A DNA stretch of 52,674 nucleotides from Streptomyces hilarionis (GCF_024539675.1 NZ_JAHHIT010000070.1:1-52674); one strand, 5' to 3'. Positions 24,917 to 37,393 are shown, counted from the first letter of the stretch. The notes: generated by a model from the letters alone, not told the origin. Translations and numbers: made by a program.

Positions 24917-26172
24917 TTGCCCTGGCCCTTCCGGTACGGCATGCCGTCCGCCTTGGGCATCCGCAGGGACTGCGCGGACAGCGAGAGCACCAGCAGGGTG
25001 ACGACGTACGGCGCGGCCGTGACGACCTGGCGCGGGACCTCGTCGGTGCCGACGTACCAGACGAACATCAGCGCCGAGACGAGCGCGGTGACGACGGCGG
25101 GGACGAACTTCTTCTTCCACGCCAGGTAGGCCGCGCCGAACACGAGCAGGATCGCGAGCAGCAGGATCAGCGCGTGCACGTTGGTCGTGCCGCCGCGCAG
25201 GTTGAGGCTGTCGGTGTAGCCGAACAGGCCCGCGCCGAGGGCGAGGCCGCCCGGCATCCAGTTGCCGAAGATCATCGCGGCGAGACCGATGTAACCGCGT
25301 CCGGCCGTCTGGCCGTCCAGGTACACGTTCGAGGCGACGATGGAGAGGAACGCGCCGCCGAGGCCGGCGAAACCGCCCGAGATGATCACGGCGATGTACT
25401 TGTACTTGTACACGTTGACGCCGAGGGACTCGGCGGCCACCGGGTTCTCGCCGCAGGACCGCAGGCGCAGGCCGAACGCGGTGCGCCACAGCACCCACCA
25501 GGTGACCGGGACGAGGGCGACGGCGACGACGGTCAGCGGCGACAGGTCGGTGATCAGACCGCCGACCAGACCGGCGACGTCCGAGATCAGGAACCAGTGC
25601 TTCTCGTTGAGCGTGTCCAGCCAGCTCGACAGGCCGGGGACGTCGAAGGTGCCCAGCGAGTCGATCGGCGGGGACTGCTTGGAGGAGCCCTGGGGGGCGC
25701 CCTCGAAGGTGAACTTCGACAGGTAGCGGGTGGTGCCCAGCGCGAGGATGTTGATGGCCACACCGGAGACGATGTGGTTGACGTTGAACGTGACGGTCGC
25801 GATGGCGTGCAGGACGGCGCCGAGCGCGCCGCCGACGATGCCGAAGACGACGCCCGTCCACGGGCCCCACTGGTAGCCGGCCCAGGCGCCGAACCAGGTG
25901 CCGAGGATCATCATGCCCTCGAGGCCGATGTTGACGACGCCCGCGCGCTCGGCCCACAGACCGCCGAGGCCGGCGAGGCCGATCGGGACGGCGAGGCGCA
26001 GGGCCGTGGACATCTGGCCGGTGGAGGTGATGCCGTCCGCGCCGGTGATGAGGCGGACGACGGAGGTCAGCACCAGGACGCCCGCGATGACCAGCAGGAG
26101 GACCGGGAGCGACATGCGGCGGCCCTTGCCGGGCTTCTTCGCCTGCGGCTTGGCGACGGTGGTCGTGGACAT
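24913..26172 (-). CDS. ABC transporter permease, nucleoside type (YufQ/NupQ-like)
   Basis: 419-residue inner-membrane permease of the branched-chain-permease-like fold used by BmpA-type nucleoside importers. Multiple hydrophobic helices; conserved segments are ERAGVVNIGLEGMMILG, GINILALGTTRYL-like residues and GAAYLAWKKKF near the end. A large extracytoplasmic insertion lies near residues 150-200. The ATG at 26172 overlaps the stop of the preceding permease (TGATG). It works with the other permease, the ATPase and one or both lipoproteins to import nucleosides. Confidence 0.93.
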   Translation of the reverse strand: MSTTTVAKPQAKKPGKGRRMSLPVLLLVIAGVLVLTSVVRLITGADGITSTGQMSTALRLAVPIGLAGLGGLWAERAGVVNIGLEGMMILGTWFGAWAGYQWGPWTGVVFGIVGGALGAVLHAIATVTFNVNHIVSGVAINILALGTTRYLSKFTFEGAPQGSSKQSPPIDSLGTFDVPGLSSWLDTLNEKHWFLISDVAGLVGGLITDLSPLTVVAVALVPVTWWVLWRTAFGLRLRSCGENPVAAESLGVNVYKYKYIAVIISGGFAGLGGAFLSIVASNVYLDGQTAGRGYIGLAAMIFGNWMPGGLALGAGLFGYTDSLNLRGGTTNVHALILLLAILLVFGAAYLAWKKKFVPAVVTALVSALMFVWYVGTDEVPRQVVTAAPYVVTLLVLSLSAQSLRMPKADGMPYRKGQGK

Positions 26173-27289
26173 CAGGCCGCCACCTCCTTCTTGGTGTTCT
26201 GGGCGGCGGCCGCGGCGAGCTCGGCGCCGACGCGCTTCTGCTGGCGGCGCAGCCCCCACTGGCGTACGGCCTCGTACGAGATGACGACCGCGAAGACGAT
26301 GAGGCCCTGCATGATCGTGGCGATCTCCTTCTCGTACGCGACCGGGGTCGCGTAGTCGAGGGCGGGAGAGGCCTTGTCGAGGAAGGCGATCAGCAGCGCG
26401 GCGAAGGCGATGCCGACCGGGTTGTTGCGGCCGAGCAGCGCGATGGTGATGCCGGTGAAGCCGAGGCCCGTCGGGAAGCTCAGGCTGTAGGTGTGGGCGT
26501 CGCCGAGCAGCAGGGGCAGGCCGGACAGGCCCGCGATGCCGCCGGAGATCAGCATGGCGGTGAGGACCATCTTCTTGGCGTCGACGCCGGAGGCCGCGGC
26601 GGCCGTCTCGGACTCGCCGGTGGCGCGCAGGTCGAAGCCGAAGCGGGTGCGGTTGAGGACGATCCAGTAGACGATGCCGAGGGCGACGGCGAGGAAGACC
26701 AGACCGTAGATCTCGCCGACGTCCGCGCCCAGGTCGATGCCGGGCACCCAGCCGGAGTCCTTCATGATGCCGGTGGTGTTGTTGTTGCCGACCTGCACGC
26801 CCCAGATGTTGTCGAGGGTGAGGTAGCCGATGACGCTGGTGGCGATGGCGTTCAGCATGATCGTCGCGACGACCTCGCTGACGCCGCGGGTGACCTTCAG
26901 GACGCCCGCGATGCCGGCCCAGAAGGCGCCGGTGAGCACGCCGACCAGGAGCAGCAGCGGGATCTGGAGGGCCGACGGCAGGGCGATGTTGGCGCCGACC
27001 ACCGCGGTCATCATGGCGGCGAGGCGGTACTGGCCGTCGACGCCGATGTTGAACAGGTTCATCCGGAAGCCGATGGCGACCGACAGGGCGGCGATGTAGT
27101 ACATCGAGGCCTGGTTGACGATCAGCACCTGGACGTCGGAGTAGCCCGCCTGCTCCAGCATGAGCGTGTAGGGCTCGATCGGGCTCTTGCCCGAGGCGAT
27201 CAGCACGACCGAGGTCAGCAGGATCGCCGCGACGATCGCGATGACCGGGCCGGCCACCGCGAGGAGCACGCGCTCCTTGTCGAACTTCT

Positions 27290-27293
<4 letters not shown>
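26172..27293 (-). CDS. ABC transporter permease, nucleoside type (YufP/NupP-like)
   Basis: 373-residue permease with about ten hydrophobic segments and the family motifs IGFRMNLFNIGVDGQYRLAA and VTRGVSEVVATIMLNAIA, the cytoplasmic loop that docks to the ATPase. Overlaps the ATPase stop by 4 nt (ATGA) and the next permease by 1 nt, so the three are translated together. Homologous to the second permease only in general layout, as in Bacillus NupP and NupQ, which form a heterodimer. Confidence 0.93.
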
Positions 27294-28975
<1,682 letters not shown>

Positions 28976-29004
28976 GGCGCACTCTCCTTGGGAAAGGGGC
29001 CGCT

Positions 29005-29016
29005 CTACGCGCGTAG
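29005..29016 (-). promoter_or_regulatory. Operator palindrome upstream of the nucleoside ABC operon
   Basis: Perfect CTACGCGCGTAG, 15 bp upstream of the AAGGAG Shine-Dalgarno of the ATPase gene. A weak TATTCA (-10-like) lies just upstream, so here the site probably lies at or just after the transcription start rather than before the -10. Confidence 0.78.
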
Positions 29017-29126
29017 CGCCCCTGCTTTGAATAGTGCCCGGATCCGGTCGGCCTTTCATGATCTTGACAGCCGTATCGTGGGGCCATCTCGATCAGGTTC
29101 GATCGGTTCCGAGCATTCTGCCGCGC

Positions 29127-29165
29127 GAACGGGGCGCGAGGAGACATTCTCTCCGCGCCCCGTTC
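29127..29165 (-). terminator. Hairpin terminator after the first BmpA-type gene
   Basis: Arms 29127-29138 and 29154-29165 form a 12-bp perfect stem with a further 4-bp GAGA/TCTC pairing in the loop, about 70 bp past the lipoprotein stop on the minus strand. Confidence 0.75.
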
Positions 29166-29233
29166 CGTGGCCGTAACGCTGTCATTGCAGCGGGTCCTCG
29201 GCCAAGGGTTCTGACCGGTTCAGCACCGTGGGG

Positions 29234-30286
29234 TCAGGAGGTCTTCACCGTGATGGCGCCGCTCTTGATGCCCTCTTCGGCCTTCTTGATCGCGGCCTGG
29301 ATGTCGGCGTTGCCCGCGAAGGCCGGGTTCGAGTTCGACACGCTCACGCCGCCGTTCTCCAGGCTGCCGCGGACGACGCCCGTGGCCGGCTTGCCGTCGT
29401 GCACGGACTTGGCCAGCGTGTAGACCGCGCCCTCGACGTTCTTCATGGCCGACGTCAGGATCGACGCCTTGTAGGCCTTCAGCGCGTCCTGCTTGTACTG
29501 GTCGGAGTCGACGCCGATGGCCCAGACCTTGTGGGCGTTGGCGGCCTTGATGACACCCTGGCCGGACAGGCCGGCGGCGGCGTAGACGACGTCCGCACCG
29601 GCGTCGATCTGGCCCTCGGCGGCGCTCTCGCCCTTGTCGGGGCTGGAGAAGCCGCCCTCGGCGGCGGTCTCGGTCAGGTACTGCGACTTGACCTTGACGC
29701 CCTTCTTCGTGTCCTCGACGCCCTGCTTGAAGCCGGCCTCGAACTTGTGGATCAGGGGGACGTCCACGCCGCCGACGAAGCCGACGGTGTTGGTCTTGGT
29801 GGCCTTGGCGGCGGCGACGCCGGCCAGGTAGGAGGCCTGCTCCTCGTGGAAGACGAGGTCGGCGACGTTGTCGGCCTTGATCTGCTCGTCGTCGACGATG
29901 CCGAAGGTGGTCTTCGGGTACTTGGCCGCGACCTCCTTGACGGCCGGCGCGTAGGCGAAGCCGACGCCGATCACCGGGTTGTAGCCCTGCTTGGCGAGGC
30001 TCTCCAGACGCTGCACCTTGTCCGCGTCGGACTCGCCGTCCTGCGGCTCGACCGCGGAGGACTTGTAACCGAAGTCCTTGTCGGCCTTCTCCAGGCCGGC
30101 CGTGGCGGCGTCGTTGAAGGACTGGTCGCCCTTGCCGCCGACGTCGTACGCGAGCGCGAGGCCCATGTTCTTGTCACTGCTGTTGGACGAGGACGACGAC
30201 GTGGACGAGCTTCCACAAGCGGAAACGGTCACGGCGAGAGCTGCGGTGGCTACACCCGCAGCCGCGATTCGGGACACCCGGCGCAT
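29234..30286 (-). CDS. BmpA-family nucleoside-binding lipoprotein (copy 1)
   Basis: 350-residue lipoprotein, substrate receptor of the nucleoside ABC importer. The signal sequence ends in lipobox VSAC with the lipidated Cys near residue 24, followed by a Ser-rich linker and a BMP (PF02608) fold: LALAYDVGGKGDQSFND, VGFAYAPAVKEVAAKYP, FHEEQASYLAGVAAAK, FVGGVDVPLIHKFEAGF, DVVYAAAGLSGQGV, GVDSDQYKQD. The ATG at 30286 follows AGGAG. It has its own promoter with the regulon palindrome. Very similar to copy 2 next to it, so a tandem duplication. Confidence 0.95.
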   Translation of the reverse strand: MRRVSRIAAAGVATAALAVTVSACGSSSTSSSSSNSSDKNMGLALAYDVGGKGDQSFNDAATAGLEKADKDFGYKSSAVEPQDGESDADKVQRLESLAKQGYNPVIGVGFAYAPAVKEVAAKYPKTTFGIVDDEQIKADNVADLVFHEEQASYLAGVAAAKATKTNTVGFVGGVDVPLIHKFEAGFKQGVEDTKKGVKVKSQYLTETAAEGGFSSPDKGESAAEGQIDAGADVVYAAAGLSGQGVIKAANAHKVWAIGVDSDQYKQDALKAYKASILTSAMKNVEGAVYTLAKSVHDGKPATGVVRGSLENGGVSVSNSNPAFAGNADIQAAIKKAEEGIKSGAITVKTS

Positions 30287-30341
30287 GGAACTTGACTCCT
30301 TTGTGCAAGCGCCCAAACCAGGCGCTGGTTCCGCCGCAGCG

Positions 30342-30353
30342 TAACGCGCGTAG
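30342..30353 (-). promoter_or_regulatory. Operator in the promoter of BmpA copy 1
   Basis: CTACGCGCGTTA on the gene strand: the first nine bases match the perfect palindrome and the last three differ. The right end merges with a -10-like TACGCT (30343-30338), so binding would occlude the promoter. Confidence 0.72.
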
Positions 30354-30430
30354 ACCAGACGGAAAAACCCTTCTGTCCGGTCCGTTACCGAGCTGTGGCC
30401 ACAGATGGAGCCCAGGTTACGGACAGCAGA

Positions 30431-30457
30431 ACGCCCCTTGCGGGAGGCAAGGGGCGT
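30431..30457 (-). terminator. Hairpin terminator after BmpA copy 2
   Basis: Perfect 11-bp stem (30431-30441 with 30447-30457) and a 5-nt loop, 63 bp past the stop of the upstream minus-strand lipoprotein gene. Confidence 0.82.
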
Positions 30458-30519
30458 ATGGGCTGCGAAGACGCTCGTAAGGGCGCAGCCGCCGGGTGGC
30501 GTAAGGGGTTTTCCGGCCG

Positions 30520-31593
30520 TTACTTCGTGTTGACCGTGACCTTGCCGTCGACGATGTCCTTCTTGGCCTTGTCGACGGCCGTGACGACGTCGGTCATGGC
30601 CTTGTACTTCGGGTTGCTGTCGGCGAAGCCCACGCCGTCGTTGGAGAGGCTGCCGCGCACCACGCCGGACAGCGGCTTGCCGTCGACGACGGACTTCACC
30701 AGGTCGTAGACCGCGCCGCCGACGTTCTTGAGCGCGGAGCCGAGGATGTAGTCCTTGTAGGCCGCCAGCGAGCTCTGGCTGTACTGGTCGGAGTCGACGC
30801 CGACGACCCACACCTTCTTGGCGGCCGCCTCGGAGATCACGCCCTGCCCGGACAGTCCGGCGGCGTGGTAGAGGACGTCGGCGCCTGCCTCGATCTGACC
30901 GCTGGCCGCGTCCTTGCCCTTGTCGGGGCTGGAGAAGCCGCCCTCCTGGGGGGTCTCCGTCAGGTACTGCGACTCGATCTTGATCTTCGGGTTGACCGAC
31001 TTGGCGCCCTGGACGTATCCGGCCTCGAACTTGTGGATCAGCGGGATGTCCACGCCGCCTATGAAGCCGATGTGCGCCTTCTTGGAGGCCTTGGCGGCGG
31101 CGACGCCGGCCAGGTAGGAGGCCTGCTCCTCGTGGAAGACCAGGTCGGCGACGTTCTTGGCCTGCACCTGCTCGTCGTCGATGATCCCGAAGGTGGTCTT
31201 CGGGAACTTGGCCGCGACCTCCTTGACGGCCGGCGCGTAGACGAAGCCGACGCCGATCACCGGGTTGAAGCCGGACTGGGCGAGCTGGGTGAGCCGCTGC
31301 ACCTTGTCGGCGTCGGACTCGCCGTCCTGCGGCTCGATGTCCTGGCCGCCGACCTTGAACTCCTTCTCGGCCTTCTGGAAACCGGCGTAGGCGGCGTCGT
31401 TGAACGACTGGTCGCCCTTTCCGCCGATGTCGTAGGCGAGGCCGATGCCCTTGCCCGAGTACTTGCCGGACTCCGTGTCACCGGCCTTGCCGGAGTCGCT
31501 GCTGGACTTGCCGCAGCCCGCGGCGGCGAGTGCGACGACCGCGACGGTCACCGCGGCCCGGGTCAGTCCGGTCCTCCGAGAATTCAGACGCAC
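30520..31593 (-). CDS. BmpA-family nucleoside-binding lipoprotein (copy 2)
   Basis: 357-residue lipoprotein with signal peptide and lipobox AAGC (Cys near residue 27), a Ser/Gly/Lys linker, then the same BMP-domain motifs as copy 1 (GLAYDIGGKGDQSFND, FVYAPAVKEVAAKFP, FHEEQASYLAGVAAAK, DVLYHAAGLSGQGV, GVDSDQYSQ). The GTG at 31593 follows AAGGGG; GTGs at 31602 and 31617 are less well placed. It carries its own operator and terminator, so it is a separate transcription unit. Copies 1 and 2 may differ in nucleoside preference. Confidence 0.95.
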   Translation of the reverse strand: MRLNSRRTGLTRAAVTVAVVALAAAGCGKSSSDSGKAGDTESGKYSGKGIGLAYDIGGKGDQSFNDAAYAGFQKAEKEFKVGGQDIEPQDGESDADKVQRLTQLAQSGFNPVIGVGFVYAPAVKEVAAKFPKTTFGIIDDEQVQAKNVADLVFHEEQASYLAGVAAAKASKKAHIGFIGGVDIPLIHKFEAGYVQGAKSVNPKIKIESQYLTETPQEGGFSSPDKGKDAASGQIEAGADVLYHAAGLSGQGVISEAAAKKVWVVGVDSDQYSQSSLAAYKDYILGSALKNVGGAVYDLVKSVVDGKPLSGVVRGSLSNDGVGFADSNPKYKAMTDVVTAVDKAKKDIVDGKVTVNTK

Positions 31594-31708
31594 AGCAAGC
31601 ACCCCTTCGATCCCCACGGCGCCGTCACCGGCCCGCTGTCCCCATGCTGGAGCCCTCGGCGAAGGGCTTCCCCGACAAGCCGTTCCCGGTGGCGATTCCG
31701 GCGCACAG

Positions 31709-31720
31709 TAACGCGCGTAG
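31709..31720 (-). promoter_or_regulatory. Operator in the promoter of BmpA copy 2
   Basis: CTACGCGCGTTA on the gene strand, identical to the variant at copy 1, overlapping a -10-like TACTGT (31710-31705). Confidence 0.72.
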
Positions 31721-31919
31721 AAGGCGAGGGGAACGGGGTTTCTCCCGGCCGTTATCGATTCGTGCCGCCATGGGGTCCGGGACGCGTCCCGCCGGTTACG
31801 ACCGGATCACCCAAGGGGACGAAGGGACGGTTTTTGGACAGGGTGCGGGTGGCGGCCGGGTGCGGGTGGCGGCCCCGGGGCCGCCGTCGCCGGGGCGCCG
31901 CGCGACGGCGGGCGCGCGC

Positions 31920-31965
31920 GACGGCGGGGGCCGCCCGGCCGGCTGGTCGGGCGGCCCCCGCCGTC
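31920..31965 (-). terminator. Strong hairpin terminator after the M20 gene
   Basis: 18-bp stem (31920-31937 with 31948-31965), 10-nt loop, immediately past the amidohydrolase stop. Confidence 0.82.
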
Positions 31966-31983
31966 ACGGGGTGTGCGCTCGGC

Positions 31984-33210
31984 TCACCTGGTCGACGCGT
32001 CCAGCAGGGCCGCCGCGGTGAAGAGCTCCACGCCCGCGGTGATGGCCGACTCGTCCGCGTCGAAGTCGCCCTGGTGCAGGTCGCGCACGGTGCGCTCGCC
32101 GGGCGGACGCACGCCGAGGCGGGCCATCGCGCCGGGCACCCGCTCCAGGTACCAGGAGAAGTCCTCGCCGCCCAGGCTCTGCTCGGTGCCCTCGACGGCG
32201 CTCTCGCCGCGCCGGGCGACCATGGCGTCGTGCAGCAGGCCGGTGACGTCGGCGTCGTTGACGACCGGGGGGACGCCACGGACGTAGTTGATCTCGGACT
32301 TGGCGCGGTGCAGGTTGGCGACCTCGTCGATGGCGGCGACGACGATGTCCGGGGCCTGCCGCCACGCGTCGATGTCCAGGCAGCGGACGGTGCCGGACAG
32401 CTCGGCGTGCTGCGGGATCACGTTGGGCGCGTGGCCGCTCTCGATCCGGCCCCAGGTGACCGCGAGCCCGGCGCGGGTGTCGACCCGCCGCCCGACCAGC
32501 GCGGGGACGTCGGTGACCACGCGGGCGGCCGCCGTGACCAGGTCGGTGGTGAGGTGGGGGCGGGCGGTGTGGCCGCCGGGCCCGTCCAGCGAGATCTCCA
32601 GCCGGTCGCAGGCGGAGGTGATGGCCCCCTCGCGCAGACCGATGCGGCCCGCGTCGACCCGCGGGTCGCAGTGCACGGCGATGATCCGGCCGACGCCGTC
32701 CAGCGCGCCGTCCGCGATGGCGTCGGCGGCGCCGCCGGGCAGCACCTCCTCGGCGGGCTGGAAGATCAGCCGCACGGGCCGCGGGAGGCGGCCCTGGCGG
32801 TGCAGCTCGGCCAGGATCAGCCCGGCGCCGAGCACGACGGTGGTGTGCACGTCGTGGCCGCAGGCGTGCGCGCGGTCGGGGACGGTGGACCGGTAGGCGC
32901 ACTCGGTCTTGGTGTCCGGGATGGGCAGCGCGTCGATGTCGGCGCGCATGGCCAGGACGGGAACACCGGCCGCGCCCACGGTCCCGATGTCGCAGATGAG
33001 GCCGGTCCCGACGGCGAGCACGCGTGGTGCGAGCCCCGCCTTCTCCAGGCGGGCCTTGATCGCGGCCGTCGTACGGAACTCCTGGTTGCCCAGCTCAGGA
33101 TGCATGTGCAGGTCTCGGCGGAAGGCCACGAGCTCTGCGCGCAGCGCCTCCGGCAGGGCGCCGGGAAGGGTGTCTTCCCCTGAAGGATCGGCCTCGGACT
33201 CTCGGGACAT
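31984..33210 (-). CDS. M20 family metallopeptidase/amidohydrolase
   Basis: 408-residue M20D-type hydrolase, the group of N-acyl-amino acid or aromatic amidohydrolases. Metal-site motifs are HACGHDVHT, PAEEVLPGGA, the HCDP motif and GGEDFSWYLE near the C-terminus; the central lid domain is present. No signal peptide, so cytoplasmic. The ATG at 33210 is preceded by AGAGGG; a GTG four codons upstream overlaps that site and is less likely. It stands alone with its own terminator. Substrate not deducible. Confidence 0.93.
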   Translation of the reverse strand: MSRESEADPSGEDTLPGALPEALRAELVAFRRDLHMHPELGNQEFRTTAAIKARLEKAGLAPRVLAVGTGLICDIGTVGAAGVPVLAMRADIDALPIPDTKTECAYRSTVPDRAHACGHDVHTTVVLGAGLILAELHRQGRLPRPVRLIFQPAEEVLPGGAADAIADGALDGVGRIIAVHCDPRVDAGRIGLREGAITSACDRLEISLDGPGGHTARPHLTTDLVTAAARVVTDVPALVGRRVDTRAGLAVTWGRIESGHAPNVIPQHAELSGTVRCLDIDAWRQAPDIVVAAIDEVANLHRAKSEINYVRGVPPVVNDADVTGLLHDAMVARRGESAVEGTEQSLGGEDFSWYLERVPGAMARLGVRPPGERTVRDLHQGDFDADESAITAGVELFTAAALLDASTR

Positions 33211-33492
33211 CAGTTGCTTCACCCTCTGAAGGGTAGGACGCCGAAGCGGTCGACCGACCTACGATCAACAAAACTTCAACCCGTCAGGCGAAGAAAAGTC
33301 GGCCGCGCGGCGCATGGCTGCTGTGGGGGGTGGGTAAACTCCGCCGATTTCGGTTCGGCTCCCCCACTTCTTCCTCCTTTCACGGATACCACGGACGACT
33401 CGAGGCACGCCGGACCTGTCCACGTTCCGGGATCGCCCGGGGCCCGCCCGGGGAGTCGCCCCGGGATCCCTCGGGGACCGATCCCGGCATCA
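33211..33492. other. Intergenic region between the M20 and TetR genes
   Basis: 282 bp with lower G+C than its surroundings near 33265-33375, probably carrying the M20 promoter on the minus strand and the end of the tetR transcript. I see no convincing gene, terminator stem or repeat. Confidence 0.4.
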
Positions 33493-34179
33493 TCACCCGC
33501 GCCCGGCGCTCCCGCCACGCGGAGCGGCGCCGGGGCTCACGTACCGCGCGGCGATTCCGGCCAGCACGATCTCCAGGCCTTCCTCGAAGTGGCGGTCGTA
33601 GTCGGCGAAGATCTCCGCTCCCGCCTGGGCGGCCAGCGGGAACTCCCGCATCCGCCGCGCCCGCTCGTCGACGTCGTACCCCTCGCGCCGCTCGTCGGGC
33701 AGCGGCTGGACGCCCTGCTCCTCGGTGACGAAGCCGAGGGTGTACGCGTAGCTCGTCGAGGTGGCGCGGACGGCCTGGGCGAGGGTGAAGCCCGCGGCCG
33801 TGAACAGGCGCAGGGTGTCCTCCATCTGCTCGGCGTGCACCAGAGCGGTGAAGCGTGAGCCGCTGAAGACCTTCGCGCCGTCGCGGTAGCGGCGCAGCGC
33901 CTCGCGCAGACCCCGGTTGGACGTGCGCAGCCGCTCCTGCCACGTGTCGCCGGGGTCGAGCGCGGCTCCGGCGAGCATCCGCCGGTACATCTCGGTGGCC
34001 ATCTCGTCGAGCAGGGCCTGCTTGTCCTTGAAGTGCCAGTAGAGGGCGGGCGCCTTGACGTCCAGCTCACGGGCGATGGCCCGCAGCGTCAGGCCGTCGA
34101 GGCCCACCTCGTTCAGCAGTCGCAGGGCGGTGTCGGCGACCCGTCCGCGGTCCAGGGGCGTGCGTCGTTCGGTGCTCAC
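33493..34179 (-). CDS. TetR family regulator of the adjacent monooxygenase
   Basis: 228-residue TetR-family repressor. HTH near residues 23-45 (LNEVGLDGLTLRAIARELDV then APALYWHFKDKQ); the C-terminal domain resembles the tetracycline-repressor type (TetR_C_1), with FSGSRFTALVHAEQMEDTLR and AVRATSTSYAYTLGFV. The GTG at 34179 is chosen to leave the first operator untranslated and to fit the family's start. Divergent from the flavin monooxygenase; two matching operators in the 73-bp gap show autoregulation plus control of the enzyme. Confidence 0.92.
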   Translation of the reverse strand: MSTERRTPLDRGRVADTALRLLNEVGLDGLTLRAIARELDVKAPALYWHFKDKQALLDEMATEMYRRMLAGAALDPGDTWQERLRTSNRGLREALRRYRDGAKVFSGSRFTALVHAEQMEDTLRLFTAAGFTLAQAVRATSTSYAYTLGFVTEEQGVQPLPDERREGYDVDERARRMREFPLAAQAGAEIFADYDRHFEEGLEIVLAGIAARYVSPGAAPRGGSAGRG

Positions 34180-34188
34180 CCTTGACAG

Positions 34189-34203
34189 CTTAACGCCGTT
34201 AAG
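34189..34203. promoter_or_regulatory. TetR operator O1
   Basis: CTTAAC, 3 nt, GTTAAG: perfect 6-bp inverted arms, 9 bp before the tetR start. The same arms recur at O2, 38 bp centre to centre. Confidence 0.85.
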
Positions 34204-34226
34204 GCCACTCTCGGGGAACGGCATCA

Positions 34227-34241
34227 CTTAACAACGTTAAG
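34227..34241. promoter_or_regulatory. TetR operator O2
   Basis: CTTAAC, 3 nt, GTTAAG with arms identical to O1, partly overlapping the AAGGAG Shine-Dalgarno of the monooxygenase gene, so bound repressor could block transcription and mask initiation signals. Confidence 0.85.
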
Positions 34242-34252
34242 GAGACGGGGAC

Positions 34253-35644
34253 ATGAACCTGCCCCAGAACACGTCGGTGGACGTCCTGATCGTCGGCGCG
34301 GGCCCCACCGGCCTCGCCCTCGGCATCGACCTGGCCCGGCGCGGCGTGGACGCGCTGGTGGTGGAGCGGGGCGCGGCCCTCGCCGCCGGCTCCCGCGGCA
34401 AGGGCCTGCAACCGCGCACCCTGGAGGTCTACGAGGACCTCGGCGTCCTCGACGCGATCCTCGACGCCGGCGGCCCCTACCCGGTGGGCGCGCTGTGGAC
34501 GGACGGCAGGCAGACCGGGGAGCACCGCCTCTTCGACCCGGTGGAGGAGAGCGAGGAGGGCTGCCGGTTCACCGTCCCGTGGATGGTCCCGCAGTGGCGC
34601 AACCAGGAGATCCTGCGGGCGCGGCTGGAAGAGCTCGGCGGCACGGTCGCCTTCGGCCGCGAGCTCGTCGGCGTGGACCAGGACGGGGAGGGGGTGACCG
34701 CGCACTTCGCCTCCGGCGAGCAGATCCGCGCCCGGTACGCGGTCGCGGCCGACGGGGGCCGCTCGACGGTCCGCCGGGCGCTCGGCATCGCCATGACGGG
34801 CGAGACGGTCGACCCGGACCCGCTGCTGGTGGCCGACGTGCGCGTCCCCGCGCTGGACCGGAACCGGTGGCACGTCTTCCCGCCGGGCGCGGGCAGCCCG
34901 GGGTACGCGTCGCTGTGCCCGCTGGCCGGCACGCGGGACTTCCAGCTCGTGGCCCGGTTCCCGGCGGGTACGGAGATCGACCCCTCCCCGGCCGGCGTCC
35001 GCGCGGCGGTCGCCGAGCGCACGCATCTCGCCGCCGAGGACGTCACCGAGGTCGGCTGGTCCTCCGACTTCCGCCCGCGCGCCGCCCTCGCGGACCGCTT
35101 CCGGCAGGGCCGCGTGTTCCTCGCCGGCGACGCGGCGCACATCCACTCCCCGGCCGGCGGCCAGGGCCTGAACACCAGCGTCCAGGACGCGTACAACCTG
35201 GGCTGGAAGCTGGGCGCGGTGCTGGGCGGGCGGGCGCCGCACACGCTGCTCGACACCTACGAGGAGGAACGGCGTCCGGTCGCCGAGCACGTCCTCGGCC
35301 TGTCCACGGCGATCCACCGGGACCAGGCGCGCCGGGGAGCCGGGACCCGGCAGCTGGGTCTGCACTACCGGGAGTCGTCGCTGAGCGAGGAGACACGGCC
35401 GGCCCCGGGGGCGCTGCGCGCCGGGGACCGCGTCCCCGACCTGACGGTGGACGGCGTCCGCCTCTTCGACCGCCTCCGGGGCCCGCACTGGACGCTGCTC
35501 ACCCTGGACGACGGGGCGTTCCTGGTCCGCCCGGACGGTCACGTGGGCTGGGCCGGCGAGTCGGAGACGGGGGCGGCCGCCTACCGCGAGCGGCTCGGAG
35601 TGCGCGAGGAGCCGTCCCTGCGCGCGGTCGCCCGCCGGGTGTGA
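34253..35644 (+). CDS. FAD-dependent aromatic monooxygenase (class A)
   Basis: 463-residue flavoprotein hydroxylase of the PHBH/UbiH-like class. FAD motifs are GAGPTGLALG at residues 15-24, the DG motif AADGGRSTVRRAL, and GD motif FLAGDAAHIHSPAGGQGLN. The C-terminus has a thioredoxin-like extension (DRLRGPHWTLLTLDDG), as in larger aromatic hydroxylases and antibiotic-modifying enzymes. Clean ATG at 34253 after AAGGAG. Control by a tetracycline-repressor-like TetR suggests it is induced by its own substrate, possibly an aromatic antibiotic or phenolic toxin; that is inference. Convergent with the mutase gene, 51 bp away. Confidence 0.93.
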   Translation: MNLPQNTSVDVLIVGAGPTGLALGIDLARRGVDALVVERGAALAAGSRGKGLQPRTLEVYEDLGVLDAILDAGGPYPVGALWTDGRQTGEHRLFDPVEESEEGCRFTVPWMVPQWRNQEILRARLEELGGTVAFGRELVGVDQDGEGVTAHFASGEQIRARYAVAADGGRSTVRRALGIAMTGETVDPDPLLVADVRVPALDRNRWHVFPPGAGSPGYASLCPLAGTRDFQLVARFPAGTEIDPSPAGVRAAVAERTHLAAEDVTEVGWSSDFRPRAALADRFRQGRVFLAGDAAHIHSPAGGQGLNTSVQDAYNLGWKLGAVLGGRAPHTLLDTYEEERRPVAEHVLGLSTAIHRDQARRGAGTRQLGLHYRESSLSEETRPAPGALRAGDRVPDLTVDGVRLFDRLRGPHWTLLTLDDGAFLVRPDGHVGWAGESETGAAAYRERLGVREEPSLRAVARRV

Positions 35645-35695
35645 CGGTCCGGCGGGCGCCCGACCCGGTCGCCCGTGCGAAGGCCGCCCGGCCCG

Positions 35696-37276
<1,581 letters not shown>

Positions 37277-37393
37277 GGGTGCGATGCCTCCCGCTGGTCT
37301 GCCCGCTCCGGGACCTCCCTCACAGGATGGCCGCGGGCGACGCTCCCCACAACGCCGCAAGGCGCGGGGCGGGATGTCGGGGAGATGTCAGGG

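Noticed and set aside
30865..33183. Long plus-strand frame across BmpA copy 2 and the M20 gene
   Set aside because: Runs antisense through two clear genes and their promoters and terminators.
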